64,000 nucleotides of DNA from Prevotella sp. AGR2160. GTDB lineage: Bacteria > Bacteroidota > Bacteroidia > Bacteroidales > Bacteroidaceae. Numbering within the stretch: the first letter of the stretch is position 1; the number at the start of each line of letters is the position of its first letter. Under the pieces are notes generated by a model, which did not search any database, was not told where the DNA came from, and saw only the letters and a list, made by a program, of their open reading frames with translations. The stretch lies in contig NZ_AUJK01000014.1 in NCBI RefSeq assembly GCF_000424185.1, positions 1-64,000 of the forward strand, given 5' to 3'. Shown here in pieces: positions 16,584 to 26,053 of the stretch. Both the position numbers and the translations under genes were made by a program.

Positions 16584-18425
16584 ATGAGAAAGATCAAAGG
16601 AAAGACCAGACCTCTCATGCTCGCAGCCATGTTAGCGGGAGTACCCTTGACTACATGGGCTGATGTGAGCCAGGGGGAGGTGAGCAAGAATGGGAATGAC
16701 ACGACGCTTCACGTGAAGATGAAAGACAGTGTACATAACCTTGATGAGCTTGTTGTCGTCGGTTACGGTGTGCAGAAACGGCGTGATATCATTGGCGCCA
16801 TCTCTTCCGTTAATGGTGATGTACTCGAGAACCGCAGTAATCCTAATATTACGCGCAGCTTACAGGGACAGGTGCCTGGGTTGACGATTACGATGTCGGA
16901 TGGCAAGCCTATCCGTACCGGTTCGATCCATATCCGTGGCAATGTCAACTCCATCGGTGCCGGCGGCAGTGCCCTCGTACTTGTCGATGGAGTAGAGGGT
17001 GACCTCAATGCTGTCAATCCCGATGATGTGGAGAGTATCTCCGTACTGAAGGATGCCTCGTCGACAGCTATTTATGGTGCCCGGGGAGCCTTCGGCGTTA
17101 TCCTCATCACGACGAAGAAGGCGAAGAAGGGTCGTCCCTCCATTCAGTACAGTGGGAGTCTCTCTTTTCTCTCTCGTACGGTCAAGCCGCAGATGGTGAC
17201 CAATGGCCTGCAGTGGGCCACGGATTTCTATCATGCTTATGTCAACTATAAGGGCAAGGAGCCCAGCACCATCAACAACCGTTTCAATAAGTTTATTGTC
17301 AGTTGGGATGACTGGTACAGTGAGTTGCAGCGCCGTGATGCCGATCCTACGTTGGAGAAGATTCGAATCAATGGTAAGGGATACTACGATTATTTCGGCA
17401 ATACCGACTGGTTTGGTGAGATTTATAAAGACAGCTATACGGCCACGCAGCATAACCTCAGTCTCTCCGGCGGCTCCGACCGTGCCACCTATCTGTTGTC
17501 GGGAGGTTATTATGGAACGAGTGGTATCTATAAAATAGGTGATGAGAAGTTTCAGCGTTTCAACCTCCGTGCCAAGGGCTCACTGAAGTTGAACAGATGG
17601 TTGACGGTAAGTGACAATATCGAGTTGTGGCGGCGTCTGTATCATGAGCCTGCCGTGATGTATTCTTATGATCCCAACGATCTGTCTACCATTATCCCTA
17701 TCCAGCGACAGATAGAAACTCAGGGATTCCCTGTGGCTACCCTTCGCAACCTTGACGGTACGTGGACGGAGGCGGCGGTCTATACGGGTTATGCTGGAAT
17801 GTATGAAGGAACCTCGTGGCGCGAGTTGAAGAAGCTCACCGTGAAGAATACCGCTGCCCTCACTGCCGATATCCTTCCGCGTGTGCTGCAGGCGAAGGCT
17901 GAGCTCGGCGAGATGGACACGAAGATCTGGGACAAGACCATCCGTCCGTTGCGTGAGCGTGCCGGCGTGAAAGGCGATGCGCCGGCCACGGCCGATCCTT
18001 ATCTCATCAGTTACTATCGGAATAAATGTACGGATAAATGGCTGTTGGAGATCCGCCGCGAGCGTGCCATCGAACTCTTCTTCGAAGGTGACGGCCTGCG
18101 CTACGACGACCTCATGCGCTGGGGCGAAGGTGAGATGCTCACCGATCCGTGGAACAGTATCTATATCGGTGAGAAGAATGTCGCTTACGACACTAATGGT
18201 GATGGCGTGAAGGACCTTGAGGTCTGTGACAAGAAACCGTCGGAGACAGAGTCGGGCGTCTATTACATCGTTTTGAGCAAGGCCCCGTATTATACCTTCC
18301 GGGACGGTCGTCTGTATATCAAGAACGAGAACGACTGGAGCGACAAGAAGTATCTCCATCCCATCCCTCGTGCCGCCCTCGTGAAGAACCCTAACCTCAA
18401 GCAGAACTATGGATGGGAAGATTGA
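16584..18425 (+). pseudogene. SusC N-terminus fused in frame to SusD C-terminus (deletion fusion)
   Basis: The first about 430 residues are a SusC-type TonB-dependent receptor: 'DELVVVGYGVQKRRDIIGAIS', plug motifs 'SLQGQVPGL', 'VLVDGVEGDL', 'SVLKDASSTAIYGARGAFGVILITT', then early barrel strands. From about residue 435 the sequence changes to a SusD C-terminal half ('AKAELGEMDTK', 'LLEIRRERAIELFFEGDGLRYDDLMRWG', 'YLHPIPRAALVKNPNLKQNYGWED'). Normal SusC is about 1000 residues and SusD about 500-600, so a deletion removed most of the barrel and the SusD N-terminus while keeping frame. Neither the receptor nor the glycan-binding lipoprotein can be functional in the usual way. Confidence 0.85.
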
Positions 18426-18453
18426 AAGATCGTTAACAAGAAAGATTGAAAAA

Positions 18454-19779
18454 ATGAAACACAAGCTATTCTTATCAGCGCTGGCCTTGTTTGCGGGGCT
18501 GGCGATGACCTCATGCAGCTCTGACGACGACAACTTCGTGCTGCGCTCCGACTCCGAGCTCCGTTTCGGTTATGCTGCCGGAGAGAAAGACTTTACTATA
18601 TGTACGCAGGGTGAGTGGACCGTTTCCACGGAATCCCCTTGGCTCTCCTTTGATATGATGAAGGGCACGGGTGACGGCGTGACGCGGCAGAAGATCCAGG
18701 TGATGTCAGCCCGTAACACGGGTGCGGCCCGTCGGGACTCCTTTCTCATCCATGCCGCCGGCCGGGACCTCACCGTTTATTGCGATCAGGAGGAGGGCGC
18801 TCCCTTCACCTTCGGCAAAGGCAAACTCTCGGGTGACCTGCAGGTCGGTAAGGTCAGTGATCAGACCATTGATCTGCCTTTCACCTACGGTTATCAGGGC
18901 ATGAGCCTGACGTTGCACACAGCCCTCAGCGGTGCCGGTGCCCAAGGTCTTGCCGTGAACGATACGACGCTGACCCTTGATGGTGAGCGCGGCAACATCA
19001 TACTGCCTCTGAAGGGCACGCCGCAGGTCTCCGGCCCCGTGGTGATGAAGATCACTGCTGACGACGCGTCGGTGAGTCCCGTTGTCCTTCAGTCGACCGT
19101 TCTCTCGCAGACACCATCTGTCTCCCAGACCTTACTCGAACAGCACTTCGACCTCATGTTGTGGGGTGGTGATGCTGTCGCCAATCAACCGGGCATCAAG
19201 GGCGGCTTCATGGATGGTGACGGTGGAAAGGTCATCGATCCGAATGTTCCCGTGACCGCTTGTAAGGCAACGGACGATGGCAGCAATGATCTCATCCTCA
19301 CCATGGCGGAGAGCTATCGTGTGCTCCGTGGTTTCAGCGGATGGGACGGTGCCCGCATCTATGAGCATCCGGGGTATGTCAAGGTCGGAACGGCCAAGGC
19401 CGTCGGAACGATCACGACGCCGGCGCTGGGCACGCTCTCTGCCGGTGTCTCGACGGTGACGGTGACCTGTCGTGTGGCGCAGTATGTCTCTGAGTCAAAA
19501 GGTAAGCTGACGATCAAGGTACTCAATGGCGGCACACCGTCGATGACGTCCTACACCTATCAGCATGCCACCAGTGACGCGTGGGCCACGGGCCTTCATC
19601 TGGGTGTGCTCAACCGTAATCCGAAAGATTTCGCGCCCAACAGTCACCACGACTTCATCTATCAGTTGAAGAATCCGGAGGCGAAGGTCATCCGCGTGGA
19701 GGCCGTGGATGAATACGGCAACACCTATGAGCAAGAACATTTTACCACTGATTTAAGAGAAGCAGAATCCTATGAATAG
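18454..19779 (+). CDS. BACON-domain surface lipoprotein (SusE-like position in the PUL)
   Basis: A 441-residue lipoprotein. ATG 18454 gives the signal MKHKLFLSALALFAGLAMTSC with lipobox MTSC. A BACON-like beta-sandwich covers about residues 30-110 ('EKDFTICTQGEWTVSTESPWLSF', 'RRDSFLIHAAGRDLTVYCDQ'), a domain associated with carbohydrate or mucin binding. The C-terminal part is beta-rich with a possible carbohydrate-binding module (residues 235-441). It follows the SusC-SusD fusion by 28 bp and overlaps the next gene by 8 bp, so it is part of the same PUL operon and may be its only intact member. Confidence 0.8.
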   Translation: MKHKLFLSALALFAGLAMTSCSSDDDNFVLRSDSELRFGYAAGEKDFTICTQGEWTVSTESPWLSFDMMKGTGDGVTRQKIQVMSARNTGAARRDSFLIHAAGRDLTVYCDQEEGAPFTFGKGKLSGDLQVGKVSDQTIDLPFTYGYQGMSLTLHTALSGAGAQGLAVNDTTLTLDGERGNIILPLKGTPQVSGPVVMKITADDASVSPVVLQSTVLSQTPSVSQTLLEQHFDLMLWGGDAVANQPGIKGGFMDGDGGKVIDPNVPVTACKATDDGSNDLILTMAESYRVLRGFSGWDGARIYEHPGYVKVGTAKAVGTITTPALGTLSAGVSTVTVTCRVAQYVSESKGKLTIKVLNGGTPSMTSYTYQHATSDAWATGLHLGVLNRNPKDFAPNSHHDFIYQLKNPEAKVIRVEAVDEYGNTYEQEHFTTDLREAESYE

Positions 19780-20448
19780 ATTTTTATTATGGGGTATCCT
19801 CTCCGCATTTTCCGTCTCGGCCATGGCCCAGCAGACGCTGTTCCATCTCCGGGGAGAGGTACGTACCACCGACGGCAAGGGCATTGCCGGTGTCGTCGTC
19901 AACGACGGTATTCATTTCACGACCACAGACACGCAGGGCCGCTGGGCCCTCGACTGTGACACTTGTCTGGGAAAGTTTGTCGCCATCTCCACGCCGGCGG
20001 CCTATGCGTTGAACAACGACCACGGACTCGCCCGTTTCTATATCCCCGTCCGTGAGGCGGTGAAGCGCGAAAGTAATGACTTTGTCTTGAAGAAGCGGAA
20101 GACGGTCTCCGACAAATTCACTTATATCGCCATCAGTGATCCCCAGATGCGTGATGCGTATGAGGTAGGGCGGTGGAAGAACGAGACGCTGCGTGACCTT
20201 CGTCATACCGTCGACTCCTTGAAAGGAAACGGAGAGATCATCGGCATGACCCTCGGCGACCTTGTCTTCGACACGCCGAATCTCTTCCCGCAGTATGCCG
20301 CCTCCTGTCAGAACCTCGGGATGGTGATCCCGCGTGCACCGTAACGTGGCAGGAGGATGGTGTGGAGAAAGGCCCGATGGAGCAGTTCACGGCCACCGTG
20401 ACCTTCACCAACCGCTTTGGCGAGAAATTCTCACAATGTTTGAAATGA
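19772..20448 (+). pseudogene. Calcineurin-like phosphoesterase with internal deletion and frameshift
   Basis: It starts as a secreted metallophosphatase: signal peptide MNRFLLWGILSAFSVSAMAQ, an N-terminal beta-sandwich ('GKGIAGVVVNDGIHFTTTDTQGRW'), then 'YIAISDPQ' and 'GMTLGDLVFD', which carry the first metal ligands. After 'NLGMVI' (about 20330) the frame hits a stop at 20342-20344. In another frame the DNA continues as 'GVEKGPMEQFTATVTFTNRF' to a stop at 20448, resembling the C-terminal beta-domain of the same family. The central catalytic part with the remaining histidines is missing, so the gene is broken. Confidence 0.75.
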
Positions 20449-20453
20449 TTGCA

Positions 20454-20480
20454 GAAGGCCCCGGGAGGGGCCTTCTTTTA
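20454..20480 (+). terminator. Intrinsic terminator closing the decayed PUL operon
   Basis: GAAGGCCCC (20454-20462) pairs with GGGGCCTTC (20467-20475) around a 4-nt loop, followed by TTTTA. Confidence 0.85.
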
Positions 20481-20631
20481 TGGCTGATCTTTAACCTTTT
20501 GTCACGTTCCGTTGATCTTTTGTTTCCCCGCGTTTACAGGGCCTTTTGATGCTGTGTTTGTTTTAATACTAAAAAATGTTAACAGGGGGGTAATTTTTGC
20601 GATTTTTATAATTATTATAAAATTTAATTCA

Positions 20632-20639
20632 TAACTTTG
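20632..20639 (+). promoter_or_regulatory. -7 box of the fimbrillin cluster
   Basis: TAACTTTG, 25 bp before ATG 20665. It is the only clear promoter between the PUL terminator and the end of the fimbrillin/DGR genes, so it may drive much of the cluster. Confidence 0.5.
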
Positions 20640-20664
20640 TTGCGGAATACGATACATTTAAGTT

Positions 20665-21675
20665 ATGATACGATTGGGGATTACTGTTTTTTTCATGGGA
20701 GTATTGGCATGTGTCTGTGCGTGTACCGATGATCCCGGGACCATCACTTCAAAGAGCGAGGGGGAGATTCCTGTGGAGATCAGTGTCATGCAGAGCAGTC
20801 GCGCCGTCTCCGATTATACCGCCTCTGACCTCAGTCTGACGATCCTTTACCAGTCGTTTGTTGATTCTTATACCCGTACGAATGTCAAATGGTGTAACCT
20901 GCCGCGGCCTGATGGCACGCCGTTGTGGGCACAGTGTTCGGAGGGCACGCGTCCCATGGCTTGGAAGTCGGCCACCGACAATGCCCGTGTCCTCGCTTAT
21001 GCCCCTTATCTGTCGATCACGAAGCCCAAGGACCTCGCCAATCTCTATTTCGAGGTGAAGAAGCATCAGGAGGCGGGACTCGACTCCAGTGATTTCGTGA
21101 GCTATTATAATCCCGGCTTCGCCCCGGGACCGAGTCTGAAGAAGTTGAACATCGTGTTCAATCACCAGCTCTGTAAACTGTCCATAGATTTCAAGCCGGC
21201 ACCGGGGAACCTCGTCATCGACGGCTTCGGCACGGCGCTGACGCAGGGGATGCTCGACACCCTCTCCACCTGTAAGGTCGGTCCTGTCTGCTATGCCATC
21301 CGTTACCATCTGACGGACTATATCACGAAGAACGCGACGACCGACATCCATCCGTTGACGACGGTCTCCGGGACGGCTGCCGACTCCGCGTTCGTCTATA
21401 CCTATGCCCCCGACACCCTGAAGCGCAGTCACCAGGAGTGTATCATCCCGCCGCAGACCATCCGGAAAGACAGCAGTTTCGTGCAGTTGCTCGTCTTCGA
21501 TCCCGTGGCCTGTAAGCATCACATCTTTGTCTACCGGGCGGAGAAAAACTTCACGCTGGAGCCCGGCAAGCACTATCATCTCACGATAGAGCTCGGAGGC
21601 ACGGGACTGGAACTCTCCTCGGTAAAGGTCGTGGGCTGGCTCTTTGAGGATAAAGGAACTTATGATATCAATTAA
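20665..21675 (+). CDS. Fimbrillin-like (Mfa/FimB-type) lipoprotein
   Basis: A 336-residue lipoprotein with signal MIRLGITVFFMGVLACVCAC (lipobox CVCAC). The body has the Mfa-like/fimbrillin signature: 'FNHQLCKLSIDF', a conserved 'F.H.L.kl' strand where the structural domains meet, 'YTYAPDTL', and 'FTLEPGKHYHLTIELGG', a strand near the C-terminus typical of Bacteroidetes type V pilin-like proteins. 'VLAYAPYLSI' matches the Y-x-P-Y motif shared by the other fimbrillins here. Such proteins are exported as lipoproteins and assembled by strand exchange. First gene of the cluster; it may be an anchor or shaft subunit. Confidence 0.8.
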   Translation: MIRLGITVFFMGVLACVCACTDDPGTITSKSEGEIPVEISVMQSSRAVSDYTASDLSLTILYQSFVDSYTRTNVKWCNLPRPDGTPLWAQCSEGTRPMAWKSATDNARVLAYAPYLSITKPKDLANLYFEVKKHQEAGLDSSDFVSYYNPGFAPGPSLKKLNIVFNHQLCKLSIDFKPAPGNLVIDGFGTALTQGMLDTLSTCKVGPVCYAIRYHLTDYITKNATTDIHPLTTVSGTAADSAFVYTYAPDTLKRSHQECIIPPQTIRKDSSFVQLLVFDPVACKHHIFVYRAEKNFTLEPGKHYHLTIELGGTGLELSSVKVVGWLFEDKGTYDIN

Positions 21676-21688
21676 AAAACGAAGAGAT

Positions 21689-23023
21689 ATGAAAAGAGGA
21701 ATCATCGCATCTATTTTTATTCTGGCGTCTTTCGCGCCCGCCATGGCCTTCCATGCCGACATCACCGTGTCGGGGAAGGCCGTGGATTGTTCTTTCGAGA
21801 TCCTCTCTTCCACGGAAAAGACCGTAGGAGTCGGCGTGTCGGCAGAAGACGCCCTCTTTGACGGCGGCAATGCCACGGACACGGATATCGCCGGGGATGT
21901 CGTCATCCCGTCCACGGTGTCCGACGGCAGTGTGACCTATACGGTGACGGCCATCCAGTATTCGGCGTTCTCCTCCTGTCAGAAGATCACGTCCGTCACC
22001 CTGCCGTCCACGGTGACTACCGTGGGACAGTATGCCTTCAGTGGCTGCAGTGCCCTGACGACGGCCGACCTGCCGGGGGTCGTCACTCTCGAGGCGAATG
22101 CTTTCGACTCCTGTCCCCTCCTGACGATGGTGAAAGGGTGCAGCGCCCTGACGACGATCGGCAACTTCTGTTTCAACAGCGACGCGGCACTCGTCGACTT
22201 CTCCCTCCCGGCGACGGTGACGACCGTCGGCGATTATGCCTTCCAACTGTGCAAATCACTGCAGACGGTCGTGTTACGGCCCTCCGTGACCTTTGCCGAG
22301 CATAGTTTTAAGGACTGCACGGGCATCACCGCCATCACGTATCCCGTGCGCAGCCATGCCTCGCTGGCCGCGCAGCTCGGGGCCGACATCCTGGCGAAGG
22401 CCACGCAGACCTGCTATCTCTCCCTGGCGAAGTCGGTGGAGACCGTCCGGCTGCCTTATGACGTGTCCGCGGACGGGACCTATGTCCTCGCGGCTGACGG
22501 CGTGACGCAGGAGCAGGCCTCGGACGGGAAACTGATCATCTGTACGACCTATGACGCGGCGACGAAGACCATCGCCACACGGGAACTATCGGGTACTGTA
22601 CCTGCGGGCACGGGGGTGCTGTTCTCGGGAACGCCCGGGACCGTCTATTATCTCGCGCCCGCCGCCGACGGTGCCGTGACGGCCGATGTCAGCGACAACA
22701 GTCTCATTGCCGTCGATGAGGCCACGGAGATCGGCCAGTCGTCGACGGCTTACGGTGACCTCATCCTCTCCGACGGCATCTTCTATCGCGCCTCCGCGGG
22801 AACGCTCGGTGCCGGAAAAGCCTATCTCCGCATCTACTGGGGCACGCAGCCAGCGGCCGCGAAGGTCTTTGTCGGTGGCCTGCCGACGACGGCCGTCCGC
22901 ACCGTGCCGTCTTCCGCGACGGCACATCCCCGCAGCACATTCTATAATCTCTCCGGTCAACGGGCGACGGCCGCCAGCGGCATCGTCATCGATGGGCGGG
23001 GACAGCTCTTTTTCAGACGATAA
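21689..23023 (+). CDS. Secreted BspA-like leucine-rich repeat protein
   Basis: A 444-residue protein. ATG 21689 gives the signal MKRGIIASIFILASFAPAMAF; the longer frame from 21644 overlaps the previous gene. LRR_5 (BspA/Treponema) repeats of about 23 residues occupy residues 85-215: 'YSAFSSCQKITSVTLPSTV', 'YAFSGCSALTTADLPGV', 'NAFDSCPLL', 'FCFNSDAALVDFSLPATV', 'YAFQLCKSLQTVVL', 'HSFKDCTGITAITYP'. The rest is a beta-rich domain. The tail 'STFYNLSGQR' plus 'GIVIDGRGQLFFRR' resembles the short C-terminal cap of many Prevotella secreted proteins. LRR proteins of this type often bind host matrix or mucin. It is co-directional with the fimbrillins. Confidence 0.85.
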   Translation: MKRGIIASIFILASFAPAMAFHADITVSGKAVDCSFEILSSTEKTVGVGVSAEDALFDGGNATDTDIAGDVVIPSTVSDGSVTYTVTAIQYSAFSSCQKITSVTLPSTVTTVGQYAFSGCSALTTADLPGVVTLEANAFDSCPLLTMVKGCSALTTIGNFCFNSDAALVDFSLPATVTTVGDYAFQLCKSLQTVVLRPSVTFAEHSFKDCTGITAITYPVRSHASLAAQLGADILAKATQTCYLSLAKSVETVRLPYDVSADGTYVLAADGVTQEQASDGKLIICTTYDAATKTIATRELSGTVPAGTGVLFSGTPGTVYYLAPAADGAVTADVSDNSLIAVDEATEIGQSSTAYGDLILSDGIFYRASAGTLGAGKAYLRIYWGTQPAAAKVFVGGLPTTAVRTVPSSATAHPRSTFYNLSGQRATAASGIVIDGRGQLFFRR

Positions 23024-23026
23024 ATC

Positions 23027-24709
23027 ATGAACATACGCTTACACCATCAACCGGAAAAAATGTTGCGGATCCTCCTGTGGGCATCCCTTCTGTTGCTGGC
23101 CGCCTGCTCCGTCTCGGATCTCGGGCAAGACGACGGGAGACCGTCGGATTATCTGAAGGTCAACGCCGCCGTCGGCCTCGAGCCCCTCTCGCGTGCCGTC
23201 TACATGCATGGCAATATCATCGGCCAGCACTATTTCCTCAACGGTTCCCATATCGGCATCACCGTTGTCAAAGCCGATGACGAGTCGGCCTACAACGGCG
23301 GCCACGTCAATAATCACTGGTATTGCGAGGGCATCCGCAGTGACACCTACAACGGACAAGAGTGGATGCCCGTCGGCGGACAGCAGGCCAACGGCGTGGG
23401 ACTCAACGAGAATGGCGCGAAGGTCTGCGCCTATTATCCTTACAATGCCGGCTATTCCGATCTCTCGAAGATGCACTGGCGCTGCAATCCCTATGTCGAC
23501 ATCATGTATGCCAAATGGACCCTCTCCAACCAGTTGAAGCAGAACTCCACGACGAGCTATGAGCCGGTATGCCGCAAGGCCCCGACGACGGATCTCAACT
23601 TCCAGCATGCCCAGGCCGTCATCGTCTTCGTGCTCCGCAACAAAGGCTACAACAACCAGAGCCGTATCTACAGTGTCAATATCCATAGTGACGGCTTCGG
23701 CCGGGAGGCCGACCTCAATGCCGGCACGGGTGAGCTGAGCAATGTCACCGACACCATCATCAGCGAGACCTACGACCCGCCGCTGACCTTCAAGCTTGAC
23801 AGTACCATCGACATGTTCTATGTCTTCCCGAAGGAGAAGGTCAGTCCGATCTATTTCAGCTTCGATATCGACCATGAGGTCCAGTCGGGCGTGAAGAAAG
23901 ACCTGGCGCTGCAGCAGGGCTATGTCTACTATTTCCATTTCTATCTCTCCAGTGTCCGCCTCTACCTCAGTGATGTGGAGATCGTCCCGTGGGACCAGGC
24001 GGGGATCCTCGCCGATGCTGTGGAGCCTTACGACTACCGCCTCGATACCGCCCGTTATGTCGATATGGACATGACGGATGTCTATGGCAACAAGATCCTC
24101 TGGGCCGCCAACAACCTCGGTGCCGCCGACTCCATGGATATCGGCGACTATTATATGTGGGGCGACACCGTCCCGTTTTCGGGGACGCACTGGGTAGGCC
24201 CGTCCTATTATACCAAGCTCCGGAATCTCGGCTGGCAGGATATCGGCGGCACGCCGTATGATGCCGCCCGCCATGTCCTGGGCAATGAGAACCGCATGCC
24301 CACGCGTACGGAGTGGCAGATGCTGACGAACCCGTCGAAATACACGTGGACGGTCGCTTCCTCCGTCAACCGCCAGGGCAATACCGTCTATGGCTACCGT
24401 GTGTCACTGGTCAGTGATCCCTCGCGGGCGATCTTCCTGCCCTATGGCGGCTACCGTGCCTATAAGACGCAGGGTACGGGCGGTTACAAGACCGATACTA
24501 TCCAGACGCTCAATGATGTCAATGCCGGCGGCCGTTACTGGACGAGTTCCCATCATGTCGATGTCATCCCTTATCAGCCGCAATATTTCATCGTCGGCAC
24601 GGGGGCAACGAGCGGTTACAACACGAGCAGTGAGATCCACGGCGACAGCGTGGCCTATAACATCCGGCCCGTGAAAGTCTACCGCCGGTATAAGCCCCCA
24701 TTTAAATAA
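23027..24709 (+). CDS. Fimbrillin-like lipoprotein with C-terminal FISUMP/C-type-lectin-like domain
   Basis: A 560-residue lipoprotein, signal LLWASLLLLAACS. Residues 40-330 are fimbrillin-like ('VCAYYPYNAG', 'LNFQHAQAVIVFVLRNKG', 'QQGYVYYFHFYLS'). Residues about 345-560 match the FISUMP-type fold: 'YGNKILWAANNLGAADSMDIGDYYMWGD', 'MPTRTEWQML', 'IFLPYGGYR', 'GRYWTSS', and a final 'AYNIRPVK'. The last motif equals the place of 'AYGFTCRPV' in the DGR target, so this is a non-diversified relative of the DGR-diversified domain. Start is either 23027 or ATG 23060. It is probably a pilus tip or adhesin subunit. Confidence 0.8.
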   Translation: MNIRLHHQPEKMLRILLWASLLLLAACSVSDLGQDDGRPSDYLKVNAAVGLEPLSRAVYMHGNIIGQHYFLNGSHIGITVVKADDESAYNGGHVNNHWYCEGIRSDTYNGQEWMPVGGQQANGVGLNENGAKVCAYYPYNAGYSDLSKMHWRCNPYVDIMYAKWTLSNQLKQNSTTSYEPVCRKAPTTDLNFQHAQAVIVFVLRNKGYNNQSRIYSVNIHSDGFGREADLNAGTGELSNVTDTIISETYDPPLTFKLDSTIDMFYVFPKEKVSPIYFSFDIDHEVQSGVKKDLALQQGYVYYFHFYLSSVRLYLSDVEIVPWDQAGILADAVEPYDYRLDTARYVDMDMTDVYGNKILWAANNLGAADSMDIGDYYMWGDTVPFSGTHWVGPSYYTKLRNLGWQDIGGTPYDAARHVLGNENRMPTRTEWQMLTNPSKYTWTVASSVNRQGNTVYGYRVSLVSDPSRAIFLPYGGYRAYKTQGTGGYKTDTIQTLNDVNAGGRYWTSSHHVDVIPYQPQYFIVGTGATSGYNTSSEIHGDSVAYNIRPVKVYRRYKPPFK

Positions 24710-24806
24710 GGACTATCCGATCACGACAAGAAGTCCAATCTTCAAAAGAAATTCAATCACAGCAAGATATCATAACAATAAGAATAATAACAAAAAGAAT
24801 AACATT

Positions 24807-26051
24807 ATGAGAACATTCCTTCCAACCTTTCTCCTGTCCATGGCCTCCCTCGTGGCCATGACCTTCGCGTCCTGCAGCAGTGAGGACCAGAATGCCGCCA
24901 CCGGTGACGGCAACAGTTCCATGCTGAAGATTCAGGTATCCATGAGTGACGGTACCGGTGTCACGCAGACGCCCATGGGCGCCAAGGGAGCGACGGCTGT
25001 CGCCTCCCGTGCCGACAACCCGTCGTCGGCCAGTCCTTATAAGTATACGCCGGCCAACAATCCCAGTCCGGCCATCCCGCATTATTTCTGGAGCGGCGAG
25101 GACCGTCTGGGCATTTTCGTGCGTAAGGCCGTGAGTCCCTACGATGAGTATATCTTCATCACGAAGGACGAGGCGGGCAATAACCAGCGCAACCAGCCGA
25201 TCGACAACTTCCGTTTCTACGCCTCCGGCAACTATCCTCAGCAACAGTGGATGACATACAGCAGCAGTGAGAAGCCCGTCCTCAGTTCGGATCTCGAAGG
25301 TCTCCTCTGCGCCTACTGGCCTTATGAGAAGACGATGACGTTCAACGGTAACGTGTACAACTATGATAACAATGGCAACCGCCTCCTGCCGCCCGTCAAC
25401 ACCAATCAGCCGTCCGTCCACAGTTGGACTATCGACTGTACGACGGGTACCGACTATATGTACTGTGGCTGGGTAGGGTATAACGGCTCCACGAGTACGC
25501 CGCTCAACAGTACCCATCCCACGACGAACATCGAGATGAAGCACGCCCAGTGCATGATCAAGTTCTCCCTGCGTGTCGCCTCCGACTATATCGGTTCCGC
25601 GTCCCTGACGGACTTCCGCATGATCGGCGGCTTCGCCATGCACGGCACGATGGATATCACCGACGGCACCTATGTGCCGACGCCCACGAAGGCCGGCAAC
25701 CAGGACACCGTGCGCTACTATCATCAGGACTCCTCGAACCTGCGTACGCTGAACACGAACACGAACTATGCCGACAGCGTGTTCTGTCTGCCGTTCTCCG
25801 AGACGCAGCCGACGACGCTCCATTTCTCCGCCATCATCGACGGTAACACCTATAGCAACGATATCTCCTCCATCACGCTCATGCGTGGCTATATCTATAA
25901 TGTCAGACTCGTCCTGGCCAACAACGAGCTTATCATCAGCGGCGTGACCATCAAACAGTGGATCCCCTATTCCGATATCGCGGAGACGGCACTGCTGCCC
26001 AATGAGTCGGCCAAAGGCGGAAAGATGGAAGAACCGGAATCAACGAAATAG
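24807..26051 (+). CDS. Fimbrillin-like lipoprotein
   Basis: A 414-residue protein with lipoprotein signal MRTFLPTFLLSMASLVAMTFASCS. Fimbrillin features: 'LLCAYWPYEKTM' (Y-x-P-Y motif), 'NIEMKHAQCMIKFSLRV' (central strand that starts the second domain), 'MHGTMDITDGTYVPT', 'LMRGYIYNVRLVLANNELIISGVTIKQW' near the C-terminus. No extra C-terminal module, so more like a structural subunit than a tip adhesin. It is 2 bp upstream of the next fimbrillin and its products probably assemble in the same fibre. A 97-bp gap with AT-rich DNA separates it from the previous gene. Confidence 0.8.
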   Translation: MRTFLPTFLLSMASLVAMTFASCSSEDQNAATGDGNSSMLKIQVSMSDGTGVTQTPMGAKGATAVASRADNPSSASPYKYTPANNPSPAIPHYFWSGEDRLGIFVRKAVSPYDEYIFITKDEAGNNQRNQPIDNFRFYASGNYPQQQWMTYSSSEKPVLSSDLEGLLCAYWPYEKTMTFNGNVYNYDNNGNRLLPPVNTNQPSVHSWTIDCTTGTDYMYCGWVGYNGSTSTPLNSTHPTTNIEMKHAQCMIKFSLRVASDYIGSASLTDFRMIGGFAMHGTMDITDGTYVPTPTKAGNQDTVRYYHQDSSNLRTLNTNTNYADSVFCLPFSETQPTTLHFSAIIDGNTYSNDISSITLMRGYIYNVRLVLANNELIISGVTIKQWIPYSDIAETALLPNESAKGGKMEEPESTK

Positions 26052-26053
26052 TT

